Assembly: GCA_902806355.1 (NCBI GenBank)
Contig: CADCWI010000052.1
Location: 1-26,414 of the forward strand
Reading direction: 5' to 3'
DNA length: 26,414 nt
Origin: an uncultured Thermomicrobiales bacterium
GTDB lineage: Bacteria > Chloroflexota > Chloroflexia > Thermomicrobiales > UBA6265
The notes below the pieces were generated by a model. That model did no database searches. It was not told where the DNA came from and saw only the letters and a program-made list of their open reading frames with translations. A program made the position numbers and the translations under genes. Shown in pieces: positions 7,283 to 15,093 of this stretch. The stretch's first letter is position 1; each line of letters begins with the position of its first letter.

Positions 7283-8350
7283 TTATGAGAGTTTCGAATC
7301 GTCACGGTGTGCGCCGCGGTACATCGCCAGCACCGCGGCACCGTCGAGGCAAACGTTTTCGGAGAGGTCCCGCGAAAACACGACACTGGATTGGAAGCCG
7401 GGCAGCCCGTCCAGGTCCGTGCAGAGTTGGCGCCGATATCGAGCAACCTCGAGGTTCCCACCATGGAACACCACGACGCTCCGGCTCGATTGGTGGAACG
7501 CGTAGCGTTCGGTGAGGCCGGCTGTCGCGTGAGCCAGCGCCAACGCCGACGATCTGTAGAGCATCGTCGCCAGCGGATCTCCCTCCTCGAACAATCGTCC
7601 CAATGCCGTGCCGTCCCGGGCCAAACCAGTCCGCCTTAGATAAAGATCCTCAATCCCGGCTCGGGCGGCAGTCACTCGCTCGACGCAGACATACGTTTTC
7701 CCCTCCACGCCGCATGGTAGATCCTGGCGGAGCGGATTGAGGCTGTCGATGATTGGGACGTGGGCGACCTCGACGTGGGTCGCGGTCCCATCCGTGAGCA
7801 CGGACCCGCCGAGACCGCTGGCGCAAATGATGAACGCCACGTCGGTGCTGGCCACTCCCTGACGCAACAGGTGCATGGTCGATCCGCAGAGGCCGGCGAT
7901 CGTGTCGTTCGTGACCGAGAGGCTGCCCGTGAACAGATTCCGGAAGTCGGCACCATACCGAGTGCGGAACTCCTCGAGGAACCGAGAGAGATTCACCGTC
8001 CGGCTGATCGTACTCCCGTCCATCTTGGTGGCGCACGAGATGCCGACGCGAAGGTTCCGGGAGGTCGCCTCCGCCGCGAGCGACTCCAGAAATGCGAGAT
8101 ATCCCGTGCCGCCCTTGGACTGCAGGAAGCGCTCAGTCCCCTTCGTGAATGTTCCCTCGCCGGTGGAGTACACGGCACCGCGAATCTTGTCGCCGCCGAT
8201 ATCGATCGCGAGGACGTCAGCAGACGGCTGGAGAGTAGCGGCGGCGGCGACCGGGTCGAACGGGCAGACATCGTGCGTAAGCAAATGGTCTGTCTGATAG
8301 AGCGCGATCTGTTCCGGAACGTATCTGGGCAGGTCGCGAAGATCGCCCAT
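7283..8350 (-). CDS. ROK-family sugar kinase, last gene of the inositol operon
   Basis: A 355-residue protein of the ROK (repressor/ORF/kinase) actin-like ATPase family. The phosphate-1 loop is AIDIGGDK (48-55), the catalytic aspartate sits in TNDT (D149), and a second glycine loop reads SGLGG (178-182). The ROK zinc site is present in loose form: H197, then CGVEG (213-217) and CVE (222-224) in place of the usual compact cysteine cluster. The helix-turn-helix of ROK repressors is absent. About 45 extra residues precede the ATPase core. The start at ATG 8350 has only a weak GGGAAG upstream. It begins 19 bases after the iolD stop, so co-translation with iolD is likely. Because IolC is missing from the operon, this kinase may phosphorylate 2-deoxy-5-keto-gluconate; that is inference. 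A glucokinase-like role is the alternative. Confidence 0.82.
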   Translation of the reverse strand: MGDLRDLPRYVPEQIALYQTDHLLTHDVCPFDPVAAAATLQPSADVLAIDIGGDKIRGAVYSTGEGTFTKGTERFLQSKGGTGYLAFLESLAAEATSRNLRVGISCATKMDGSTISRTVNLSRFLEEFRTRYGADFRNLFTGSLSVTNDTIAGLCGSTMHLLRQGVASTDVAFIICASGLGGSVLTDGTATHVEVAHVPIIDSLNPLRQDLPCGVEGKTYVCVERVTAARAGIEDLYLRRTGLARDGTALGRLFEEGDPLATMLYRSSALALAHATAGLTERYAFHQSSRSVVVFHGGNLEVARYRRQLCTDLDGLPGFQSSVVFSRDLSENVCLDGAAVLAMYRGAHRDDSKLS

Positions 8351-8369
8351 GCTGCTGTCTTCCCACCCC

Positions 8370-10247
8370 TTATCCGAGGACAACGCGCTGGCTCCGCAGA
8401 CCGTGCTCGTACGCGAGGCGGGCAGTCTGGACGTCTGGTTGATCGCTCTCTTCGGCGATCGGGACATCCCACCAGCCTTCGAAGGAGGGGACGCCAGACT
8501 CTGAGTGCAGTGAAATGCAAATGACCGTTGTGCGATCGGTAGTGGTTGCGGCGGCAAGGGCGGTCGTGAGTTGATCGGCTGTCTCCACCGGGATCGCGAT
8601 GGCGCCGAGGGTTTCTGCGTTCCTGGCGAAGTCGACGGGAACGAAGGGGCCATCCAGCCGGTTGGATCGATCGTCCCGGAATCGAAGCTCGTTGCCGAAG
8701 GAGGGGGAGCCGGATGACGTCTGGAGATTGCGGATGCAGCGGAAGCCACCGTTGTCGATCAGCACGATCGTGAGCTTGTAGCCCTCCTGAATCGAGGTCA
8801 CGATCTCGGTGTGCATCATCAGGTAACTGCCGTCGCCCACCATCACGAAGACCTCACGGTCTGGAGCGGCCATCTTGACCCCCAGCCCGCCGGCGATTTC
8901 GTAGCCCATGCAGGAATATCCGTACTCCACATGGTAGCCCTTGGAATCGATCGGGCGCCAGAGCTTGAGCAGATCACCCGGCAGTCCACCCGCCGCGCAG
9001 ACGACGATGCCGTCCGTGCCGGCGGCCTCGTTGACGATCCCGATCACCTGCGCCTGGGTCAGTTCGGTGTCGGGGGTCGGAGTAATCAGGCTGTCGACCG
9101 CGTTGTCCCACCCACGCTTGAGGGCGCCGACCAGATCCTCCCGGTGGCCCGAGTGCTGGATGCTCGTTTCAGAGCCGAGCAGCGAAGAGATCGCGGAAAG
9201 CGTCGATCTCGCGTCGCCCACGAGTGGCAGCGCGTTCCACTTGTATGCATCGAATGGCGAGATGTTGATGCCGATCACCCGTACGTTGGGATGCTGGAAA
9301 GCAGTTTTGGACGACGTGGTGAAGTCGGCCAGCCGAGTGCCAATCGCGATCACCAGATCGGCGTTGTGCGCCAGCCGGTTGGCCGCCAGACCGCCCGCTG
9401 CGCCAATCGGGCCAACGTTCCAGGGGTGATTCCAAGGCAGAGCGCCCTTGCCCGCCTGTGTTTCGGCCACGGGGATCCGGTGCCGTGTTGCGAACTTGCT
9501 CAGCTCGGAGCCGGCGTCGGAATAGATTACCCCGCCACCGCAGACAAAAAGGGGATTCGTCGCGCCAGCGATGAGGTCGGCGGCCGCCTGGAGATCGGAA
9601 CCGTCAGGAACCGGTCGCCGGATGCGCCACACCCGAGGCTCGAACATCTGGGCGGGGAAGTCGTATGCCTCAGCCTGGACATCCTCGGGGAGTGCGAGCG
9701 TGACCGCGCCGGTCTCGGCTGGGTCGGTAAGGACCCTCATGGCTTCCGGGAGAGACGCGATCAGTTGCTCTGGACGCTGTATGCGATCCCAATAGCGCGA
9801 AACCGGACGGAATGCATCGTTGACGCTCATGTCCTGGCTCATCGGATATTCGAGCTGCTGCAGGACCGGGTTGGGCGCACGATTGGCGAAGACGTCGCCA
9901 GGCAGCAGAAGCACCGGCAGGCGGTTGACGGTTGCCAGCGCCGCGCCGGTCACCATGTTGGTGGCTCCAGGGCCGACCGAAGTCGTGCAGGCGAACGTTT
10001 GCAGGCGATTCTTCGTCTTCGCGAATGCGGCGGCGGTGTGGACCATGGCTTGTTCGTTTTGCGGGCGGTAGTAGGTAAGGTCTTCGCCGACCTCTTCCAG
10101 CGCCTGGCCCAGTCCCGTCACGTTGCCGTGCCCGAAGATGCCGAAGATGCCGGCAAAAAGCCGTTGTTGTTCACCATCGCGTTCGGTGAACTGGACGGAG
10201 AGGTATTTGACGAGGGCCTGCGCGACGGTGTAGCGGACGTTGGTCAT
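8370..10247 (-). CDS. iolD: 3D-(3,5/4)-trihydroxycyclohexane-1,2-dione hydrolase (IolD)
   Basis: A thiamine-diphosphate enzyme of 625 residues, normal for IolD. It hydrolyses the ring of the diketo-deoxy-inositol made by IolE to give 5-deoxy-glucuronate. The N-terminal Pyr domain has the catalytic glutamate in PQNEQA (E65). A central Rossmann-like domain covers about 205-360. The C-terminal PP domain carries the ThDP/Mg motif, starting GDGS (471-474) and ending LIDN (496-499). The IFGIFGHGNVTGLGQALEE segment (34-52) is typical of IolD rather than acetolactate synthase. The ATG at 10247 has GGAG nine bases upstream. It lies 36 bases after iolB and 19 bases before the ROK kinase, all on the minus strand. 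Confidence 0.95.
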   Translation of the reverse strand: MTNVRYTVAQALVKYLSVQFTERDGEQQRLFAGIFGIFGHGNVTGLGQALEEVGEDLTYYRPQNEQAMVHTAAAFAKTKNRLQTFACTTSVGPGATNMVTGAALATVNRLPVLLLPGDVFANRAPNPVLQQLEYPMSQDMSVNDAFRPVSRYWDRIQRPEQLIASLPEAMRVLTDPAETGAVTLALPEDVQAEAYDFPAQMFEPRVWRIRRPVPDGSDLQAAADLIAGATNPLFVCGGGVIYSDAGSELSKFATRHRIPVAETQAGKGALPWNHPWNVGPIGAAGGLAANRLAHNADLVIAIGTRLADFTTSSKTAFQHPNVRVIGINISPFDAYKWNALPLVGDARSTLSAISSLLGSETSIQHSGHREDLVGALKRGWDNAVDSLITPTPDTELTQAQVIGIVNEAAGTDGIVVCAAGGLPGDLLKLWRPIDSKGYHVEYGYSCMGYEIAGGLGVKMAAPDREVFVMVGDGSYLMMHTEIVTSIQEGYKLTIVLIDNGGFRCIRNLQTSSGSPSFGNELRFRDDRSNRLDGPFVPVDFARNAETLGAIAIPVETADQLTTALAAATTTDRTTVICISLHSESGVPSFEGWWDVPIAEESDQPDVQTARLAYEHGLRSQRVVLG

Positions 10248-10283
10248 GAAGTGCTGCTCCTGCGAATTCGCGCGGTGGGCCGG

Positions 10284-11180
10284 TCAGCGCCGTTGTCCGG
10301 CCCCTGCGTTCACCCTGGTGTCGATGTCGCGCCATGAGTTCAGCCCTTCGTTCGAGCTGTCGGTCCACGTGTCACGCACCCAGCCGAAGGAGGGATCGTC
10401 CGACGGTTGCATCGTGCGGATCACCTCGTCGCCGGCAAGAACGTTGAGATAGTACGCCGTGTACCCGTGCGCGACGGCGAACGCATGATAGCCTTCCGGC
10501 ACGAGCAGGAGGTCGCCGTCCCTGATGACCCAGGCGTGGTCCAACGAGCCGTCCGTCGTGTACAGGCGCTGAAGTCCAAAGCCTTCCGATGGATCGATCC
10601 GGTAGTAATAGATTTCCTCGAGATCAGCCTCGGCGGGAAGGTTGCTGACATCGTGCTTGTGGGGAGGGAAGCTTGACCAGTTCCCGCTTGGGGTGAAGAC
10701 CTCGACGACGAGCAGCCGGTGGGCAGGGAAATCCGGTGCAATGATGTGGTTGATCTGACGGGCGGCGTTGCCCGCGCCGCGAATCTCGACGCTGATCTCG
10801 TCGGGGGCGATCAACCGCGCCGGAAAGTGCTCCGATGCGCGAGAACTGGCGATCGCAATCTCCGCATCCCCGTCGTTGGCGGTAATCGTCATCGTGCTTC
10901 GAACAGGGAGGTAGAGCGCGGTCGGTTTGCCGTCGAAGACCGAGCCAGGACGCGAAATTGTCCAGCTCTGACCATTGCTCTCTACCGTCGCCGTTCCCCT
11001 GAGCGGAACGAGGCAGACTTCGTCAAGACCTGATGAGTAATTCACGAACCCACCAGATTGGATGCGTTGCACCCGGAGGCCGATGAACTCCCACCCCGCG
11101 TCGTCCGGCCCGACTTCGATGGAAACGGCAGTCCCGGCACTCGCGCTGGATCTCAAAAGCAACTCGGCAGCATCGGGCAT
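10284..11180 (-). CDS. iolB: 5-deoxy-glucuronate isomerase (IolB)
   Basis: A bicupin protein of 298 residues that isomerises 5-deoxy-glucuronate to 2-deoxy-5-keto-D-gluconate. The second cupin carries the family signature PPHKHD (172-177), EEIYYYR (188-194) and GFGLQRLYT (200-208). Likely metal ligands are H174, H176, E189 and H232. The length is in the usual IolB range. The ATG at 11180 is preceded by AGAAGGAT with about eight bases of spacing. It sits between iolE (38 bases upstream) and iolD (36 bases downstream), in the order of consecutive pathway steps apart from the swap of B and D. Confidence 0.95.
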   Translation of the reverse strand: MPDAAELLLRSSASAGTAVSIEVGPDDAGWEFIGLRVQRIQSGGFVNYSSGLDEVCLVPLRGTATVESNGQSWTISRPGSVFDGKPTALYLPVRSTMTITANDGDAEIAIASSRASEHFPARLIAPDEISVEIRGAGNAARQINHIIAPDFPAHRLLVVEVFTPSGNWSSFPPHKHDVSNLPAEADLEEIYYYRIDPSEGFGLQRLYTTDGSLDHAWVIRDGDLLLVPEGYHAFAVAHGYTAYYLNVLAGDEVIRTMQPSDDPSFGWVRDTWTDSSNEGLNSWRDIDTRVNAGAGQRR

Positions 11181-11218
11181 GGGAGGCGATCCTTCTCGCG
11201 GTCAAGGCTCCACGAACA

Positions 11219-12106
11219 TCAGTCCAGCAAAGTATTGCTCAATGACAGCAGGTATTGGCGATTCTGTCTCGCGGTCGCCGTTGGGTCGCCTGAGCACGTA
11301 TCCTGCTCGATCACGACATGGTGCGGGAAGCGACTGGTTTGCAGCGTCTCCGCGATTGCCCGGATGTCTGCCGCGCCCTCGCCAAGCGGGCAAAACACGT
11401 AGTGGCGAAGGGCGTCGAGAAAATTCCAGTTCTGGGTCCGGGCGCTGTCCCTCACGTTAGCATCGACATCCTTCAGGTGAAGCAGACCGATGTCGGCAAT
11501 ATGCTCCCGAATGAACGCGGCCGCATCCCCTCCGCCATACGCATAGTGACCGGTGTCAAAACACAGATCCACGCACTCGCCGTCCAGTTGACGGCAGAAA
11601 TCGGCCATCTCCCAGGGTGTCTCGATATACGTGCCGACATGGTTGTGGTAGTGCACGCTGATACCTGCGGCGCTCGCGCGTTCGGCGACGCGGCGGACCC
11701 GGGAGGCGAGAGCGGCGTACTCTGCCCCAACTAGCGACGTGCTTCCATCCACCGGGATCGCGCCGGCACGGGCGACGCGATGCGACCGCAATCGGTCCGA
11801 GACAATCAGCTGGCGGCAGTCGATCCGCGCAAGAAGGGGAATGTCCGTATCCAGTTGTTCGAGCCCTGCCTGGAACGCGTGCTCATCGAGAAAGTCGAAC
11901 CATCTGTAGGTGCCGATGTAGCGCAGGTCTCGCTGGTGGGCCGCTGCGAGAAGCAACTCCGGATCAGTGCCAAAACTTCGATCGTATTCCGTGCTCCGGT
12001 AACCTGCTTCGCACATGAGGTCGAGGATTTCCGGGAATGGGATGGTGGGACGCCACTCCGGAAGATCAAAGTTGTTCCAGTTGACGGGCGCGGTTGCGAT
12101 CCGCAT
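11219..12106 (-). CDS. iolE: Inosose dehydratase (IolE)
   Basis: A TIM-barrel protein of 295 residues that dehydrates 2-keto-myo-inositol. The N-terminal APVNWNNFD (6-14) is the hallmark of IolE. The metal site is seen in HYHNH (152-156), FDTGH (183-187), HLKD (210-213) and VIEQD (265-269). An in-frame upstream ATG at 12160 would add 18 residues of low-complexity sequence. I chose 12106 because GAGGGAG lies eight bases before it and homologues begin with the strand MRIATAPVNW. The gene follows the HAD phosphatase by 68 bases and precedes iolB by 38. No iolG is fused or adjacent; the Gfo/Idh/MocA gene at 1060 is a candidate source of the ketone substrate. Confidence 0.93.
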   Translation of the reverse strand: MRIATAPVNWNNFDLPEWRPTIPFPEILDLMCEAGYRSTEYDRSFGTDPELLLAAAHQRDLRYIGTYRWFDFLDEHAFQAGLEQLDTDIPLLARIDCRQLIVSDRLRSHRVARAGAIPVDGSTSLVGAEYAALASRVRRVAERASAAGISVHYHNHVGTYIETPWEMADFCRQLDGECVDLCFDTGHYAYGGGDAAAFIREHIADIGLLHLKDVDANVRDSARTQNWNFLDALRHYVFCPLGEGAADIRAIAETLQTSRFPHHVVIEQDTCSGDPTATARQNRQYLLSLSNTLLD

Positions 12107-12174
12107 GTCCGTGGCTCCCTCGATGCTAGCCGGTGTGTGGACGGGCTTCGCCTCCGGCATGGCTGCGGCTGCCG

Positions 12175-13029
12175 CTATCCGTCGCTCACGATCGCCTGAG
12201 TCAGCGCGGGAAGATCGGTAAACACGTAGTCGGGGAGAACGGTGGCCTGATCGAAATCGGCCCGCTGTGAGACCCCAGTGAGAACGAGCACCGTGCTCAA
12301 CCCGGCATTGTGCCCGGAGAGGATGTCCGTATCCAGGCGGTCACCGACCATCACCGCCTGTGATGGATCGACTCCAAGTTGCTGGATCCCCTTCATCATC
12401 ATCAAGGTCTCTGGCTTGCCGACCACAGTGGGAACAGCACCAGTTGCGGTGGCGATCGCAGCGACGATGCTGCCGGCTCCTGGCTGGAAGCCGGTTTCTG
12501 TCGGGAGCGTGGCATCGGCGTTTGTAGCGATGAACTGCGCGCCCAGATGGATCGCGCGGGTGGCACGATAGAGTTTCTCGTACGTGAAGGCGAGATCGAG
12601 ACCAACGACGACCGCGTCGATCGTTTCCGAGGGGTCATCGGTGGCGGGTCGGAACCCCGTGCCGGTGAAGATTTGTTCGCCGAGGGCCGGCATGCCGACT
12701 ATCAGGATCGTGGCGTCCGGTGGCAGAAGATCCAGGAGATAGTCGCGCGTTGCGGTCGCCGATGTCTGAATGTCGTTTTCCGCGACGGTCACGCCCATTT
12801 CCGCCATCCGAATGACGTATGCGGCGGGTGTCGCCATCGAGTTGTTGGTGGCCAGAAGGAACCGGATGCCCCGGATCGTGAGTGCGTCGAACAACGTCTG
12901 AACACCGGGGAGCGGCGTCTTGCCCCGGTACAGTACGCCGTCCATGTCGAAGATAAAGGCTCGGGCGTCCTTCAGACCGCCCGCCGGGGACGACGACATC
13001 GAAGAATCTGGCTCGGTTCTGTCTGACAT
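12175..13029 (-). CDS. HAD-IIA family phosphatase (NagD/AraL-like), first gene of the inositol operon
   Basis: A 284-residue haloacid-dehalogenase hydrolase of subclass IIA. Motif I is FDMDGVLYRG (D28 nucleophile, D30 acid/base), motif II is ATNNS (60-64), motif III includes GKPE with K205, and motif IV is VGDRLDTD (228-235). The cap between motifs II and III is the large C2 type of NagD, AraL and phosphoglycolate phosphatases. These enzymes dephosphorylate sugar phosphates and nucleotides. Its place at the head of the iol operon suggests removal of a dead-end or toxic phosphorylated intermediate, as proposed for AraL in arabinose operons; here that is inference. The ATG at 13029 has only a weak GGTGG upstream, so the internal ATG at 12999 remains possible. 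Confidence 0.88.
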   Translation of the reverse strand: MSDRTEPDSSMSSSPAGGLKDARAFIFDMDGVLYRGKTPLPGVQTLFDALTIRGIRFLLATNNSMATPAAYVIRMAEMGVTVAENDIQTSATATRDYLLDLLPPDATILIVGMPALGEQIFTGTGFRPATDDPSETIDAVVVGLDLAFTYEKLYRATRAIHLGAQFIATNADATLPTETGFQPGAGSIVAAIATATGAVPTVVGKPETLMMMKGIQQLGVDPSQAVMVGDRLDTDILSGHNAGLSTVLVLTGVSQRADFDQATVLPDYVFTDLPALTQAIVSDG

Positions 13030-13125
13030 TTGCCACCCACGTCACGATTCAACGTGATCGATCCTGTCGCTCCCCGCAGGTTCCGCCATTCTCCGCCGGG
13101 GATGACGCGGTCGCGGAAGACGAGA

Positions 13126-13671
13126 TTATCGCGGCCCCGAATGTAGCGCCTCCCGGGCCATGAGGTGGGAAGCGAGTGCCTGGTTGAAGACGGGAAGGTC
13201 GCCGGGCACGCGTGAGGTGATCAGGTTTCCATCGACGACGAGTTCCTCATCGACATATTGGCCACCAGCATTGGTGATGTCGTCCCGGATCTTGTTGACT
13301 GCAGTGAGGGTTCGACCTGGCAGCACCTTGGCGGAGATCAGCAATTGGGCACCATGACAGATGGCACCGACGGGCTTGCCGGTTTCAAAGAACTTCCTGG
13401 TCCAATCGACGGCCTCGGTGTTGATCCGGAGATTCTCCGGCGCTCCGCCGCCTGGAATCAGCAGCATGTCAAACTCGTCGGGCTGGACGTCACCGAATGT
13501 GGTCGTGGCTTCGAGCGTCGCGCCCTTCTTGCCCGTGATCGGACCCGTTTCTACGCCGATGATCGTGATGGTTCCTCCGGCGGCTTGCAGCGCCTCGATC
13601 GGCGAGGTGGCTTCGACATCCTCGAAATTCGGCGCTAGGACGACCGCCACGCGCTTTTCCGTATTGCTCAT
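13126..13671 (-). CDS. DJ-1/PfpI family protein (class I glutamine amidotransferase-like)
   Basis: A 181-residue single-domain protein. The nucleophile elbow AICHGAQLL (103-111) places a reactive cysteine at C105 followed by H106, and NFED (15-18) carries the conserved acid near the active site. The sequence resembles the PfpI/YhbO/YraA branch, which are stress-linked proteins reported as proteases, chaperones or glyoxalase/deglycase enzymes. The ATG at 13671 is preceded by AAGGGGAG with about ten bases of spacing. It is divergent from the M20 peptidase across 110 bases. It lies 96 bases upstream of the inositol operon on the same strand, so it may be read through into that operon. A role in detoxifying reactive carbonyls from inositol breakdown is possible but speculative. 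Confidence 0.9.
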   Translation of the reverse strand: MSNTEKRVAVVLAPNFEDVEATSPIEALQAAGGTITIIGVETGPITGKKGATLEATTTFGDVQPDEFDMLLIPGGGAPENLRINTEAVDWTRKFFETGKPVGAICHGAQLLISAKVLPGRTLTAVNKIRDDITNAGGQYVDEELVVDGNLITSRVPGDLPVFNQALASHLMAREALHSGPR

Positions 13672-13781
13672 CTTTGTAAAACTCCCCTTGTCATTGGAAG
13701 ACGCATACGCTGCAACCGGACAGGCAGGTCACTGACCGCCGTGGTCGCGGTCCAAGAGATGTACCGAAGGAAGAATAGAGC

Positions 13782-15005
13782 ATGATTGAATCCGTTCCAT
13801 CCATTTCCTCCCTCGAAGGGCTCTCGGAGAAGGAGCGCACCGTCCTGCGCGCGATCGACGAGCGGGCTGTCGTCGAGTTCCATCGCGGCCTCGTTCGGAT
13901 TCCCTCCGTGAATCCCCCGGGAGACGTCCGCGAAGCGATCACGTATTGCGAGTCACCGTTGAAGGCTGCCGGCTTTCTGGTCGATACGGTGGCGATCGAC
14001 CCGACAATGCCTAACCTGATCGCAACGCTCGGAGGCGGAACGGGGCCGACGCTGCTCTTCAACGCGCACGTGGATGTGGTCCCGACCGGAGAACGATCCG
14101 CCTGGCGGCACGACCCGTTTGGCGCCGAGGTCGAGGACGGGAAGATCTATGGGCGAGGTGCCGGAGACGACAAGGCCAGTGTCACGGCGCAGGTCATGGC
14201 TGGACTGGCAATCGCGTCGGCTGGTGTGCCACTCAAGGGAACGCTGATCGTCAATGAGGTGGCCGACGAGGAAGCGGCGGGGATCAAGGGTACTGACTAC
14301 ATCGTGGCGCAGTCGTTCGTTGATCCGGATTTCGTCATTGTGGGCGAACAGACGCTCAATCAAGTGGCGCTTGGCGAAAAGGGCGCCGCCCCGACGGAGT
14401 TGACGGTTCGCGGTCGAACCGCTCACGGCGCGTTGCCGTGGGAAGGGGCGAATGCGATCGAGGCCGTGGCCGAGATCATCGTGGCGCTTCGACGGGAATA
14501 CTGGCCCATTTTGGAGGGCAGGACGCATCAGCACTTTCATCCCTCCTCCGGTTCTGTGAACCTGGTGGCGGGAGGGGTGAAAACGAATGTTGTGCCCGAC
14601 CTCGCCTCAATCTATATCGACCGGAGGCTAGTCCCGGGCGAAGATCCGGACGAGGTGCGGGCCGAGATTCTGGAGATCGCCCGGCGGGCCGTAGCGGTCC
14701 TGCCGGGCATCTCCGTCGATGTCGCTGATAGCAGTCTTGGCGGTCCGGCGACGCTCGCGGACGAGGGGCATCCTCTGGTCCGGGCGATGATCGCCGCGAA
14801 CGGGGTACTTGGACTTTCCACCAAACCGACCGGGTTCAGCATGGCGACCGATGGACGGTTCTTCGCCCGGCAGGGCGTACCGACGATCATCTACGGTCCC
14901 GGCGATCCCAGCCTGGCCCATGTGCCGGACGAATGGGTCGGGATTGACGAACTCCTGCAGGCGACGCGCGCGTACGCGCTGACGGCGCTTCGCCTGCTCA
15001 CTTAG
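13782..15005 (+). CDS. M20 family metallopeptidase (ArgE/DapE/ACY1-like)
   Basis: A 407-residue di-zinc aminoacylase/peptidase. The metal set is visible: H96 in NAHVDVV, D129 in GRGAGDDK, catalytic E163 and metal E164 in ADEEAAG, E189 in VGEQ and H380 in SLAHVPDEW. The dimerisation domain (about 195-310) has the usual GRTAHGALP and a later NVVPD. This layout is shared by acetylornithine deacetylase, succinyl-diaminopimelate desuccinylase and carboxypeptidase G2, and I cannot choose between them. No arginine or lysine biosynthesis genes are nearby, so a scavenging peptidase/amidohydrolase is as likely. The ATG at 13782 has GGAAG eight bases upstream. The gene converges on thrS. Confidence 0.9.
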   Translation: MIESVPSISSLEGLSEKERTVLRAIDERAVVEFHRGLVRIPSVNPPGDVREAITYCESPLKAAGFLVDTVAIDPTMPNLIATLGGGTGPTLLFNAHVDVVPTGERSAWRHDPFGAEVEDGKIYGRGAGDDKASVTAQVMAGLAIASAGVPLKGTLIVNEVADEEAAGIKGTDYIVAQSFVDPDFVIVGEQTLNQVALGEKGAAPTELTVRGRTAHGALPWEGANAIEAVAEIIVALRREYWPILEGRTHQHFHPSSGSVNLVAGGVKTNVVPDLASIYIDRRLVPGEDPDEVRAEILEIARRAVAVLPGISVDVADSSLGGPATLADEGHPLVRAMIAANGVLGLSTKPTGFSMATDGRFFARQGVPTIIYGPGDPSLAHVPDEWVGIDELLQATRAYALTALRLLT

Positions 15006-15028
15006 GATCCTGCACCAACGTTGGAGGC

Positions 15029-15067
15029 GATTGACTGGGTCAATCCACTGAGCGCGCTGGATTGACC
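15029..15067. terminator. Competing hairpins between the convergent M20 and thrS genes
   Basis: GATTGAC (15029-15035) pairs perfectly with GTCAATC (15039-15045) over a three-base loop. The same middle segment, GGTCAATCC (15038-15046), also pairs over nine bases with GGATTGACC (15059-15067). There is no T-run on either strand. The position between convergent genes suggests transcription termination or RNA-end protection, not a classic intrinsic terminator. Confidence 0.4.
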
Positions 15068-15093
15068 GACCTCAATGCCGCTCGGAGCGGATA

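Noticed and set aside
7150..7515. Plus-strand small ORF with a good GGGAGGAAG ribosome binding site
   Set aside because: It runs antisense into the ROK gene for most of its length and has an Arg/Pro-rich composition without recognisable features.
8811..10337. 508-codon plus-strand frame antisense to iolD
   Set aside because: It mirrors iolD, whose motifs are complete. The antisense protein has no domain features and is Arg/His-rich.
13672..13781. Promoter pair in the divergent gap between the PfpI and M20 genes
   Set aside because: A TTGTCA hexamer is present, but no acceptable -10 follows at the right distance.
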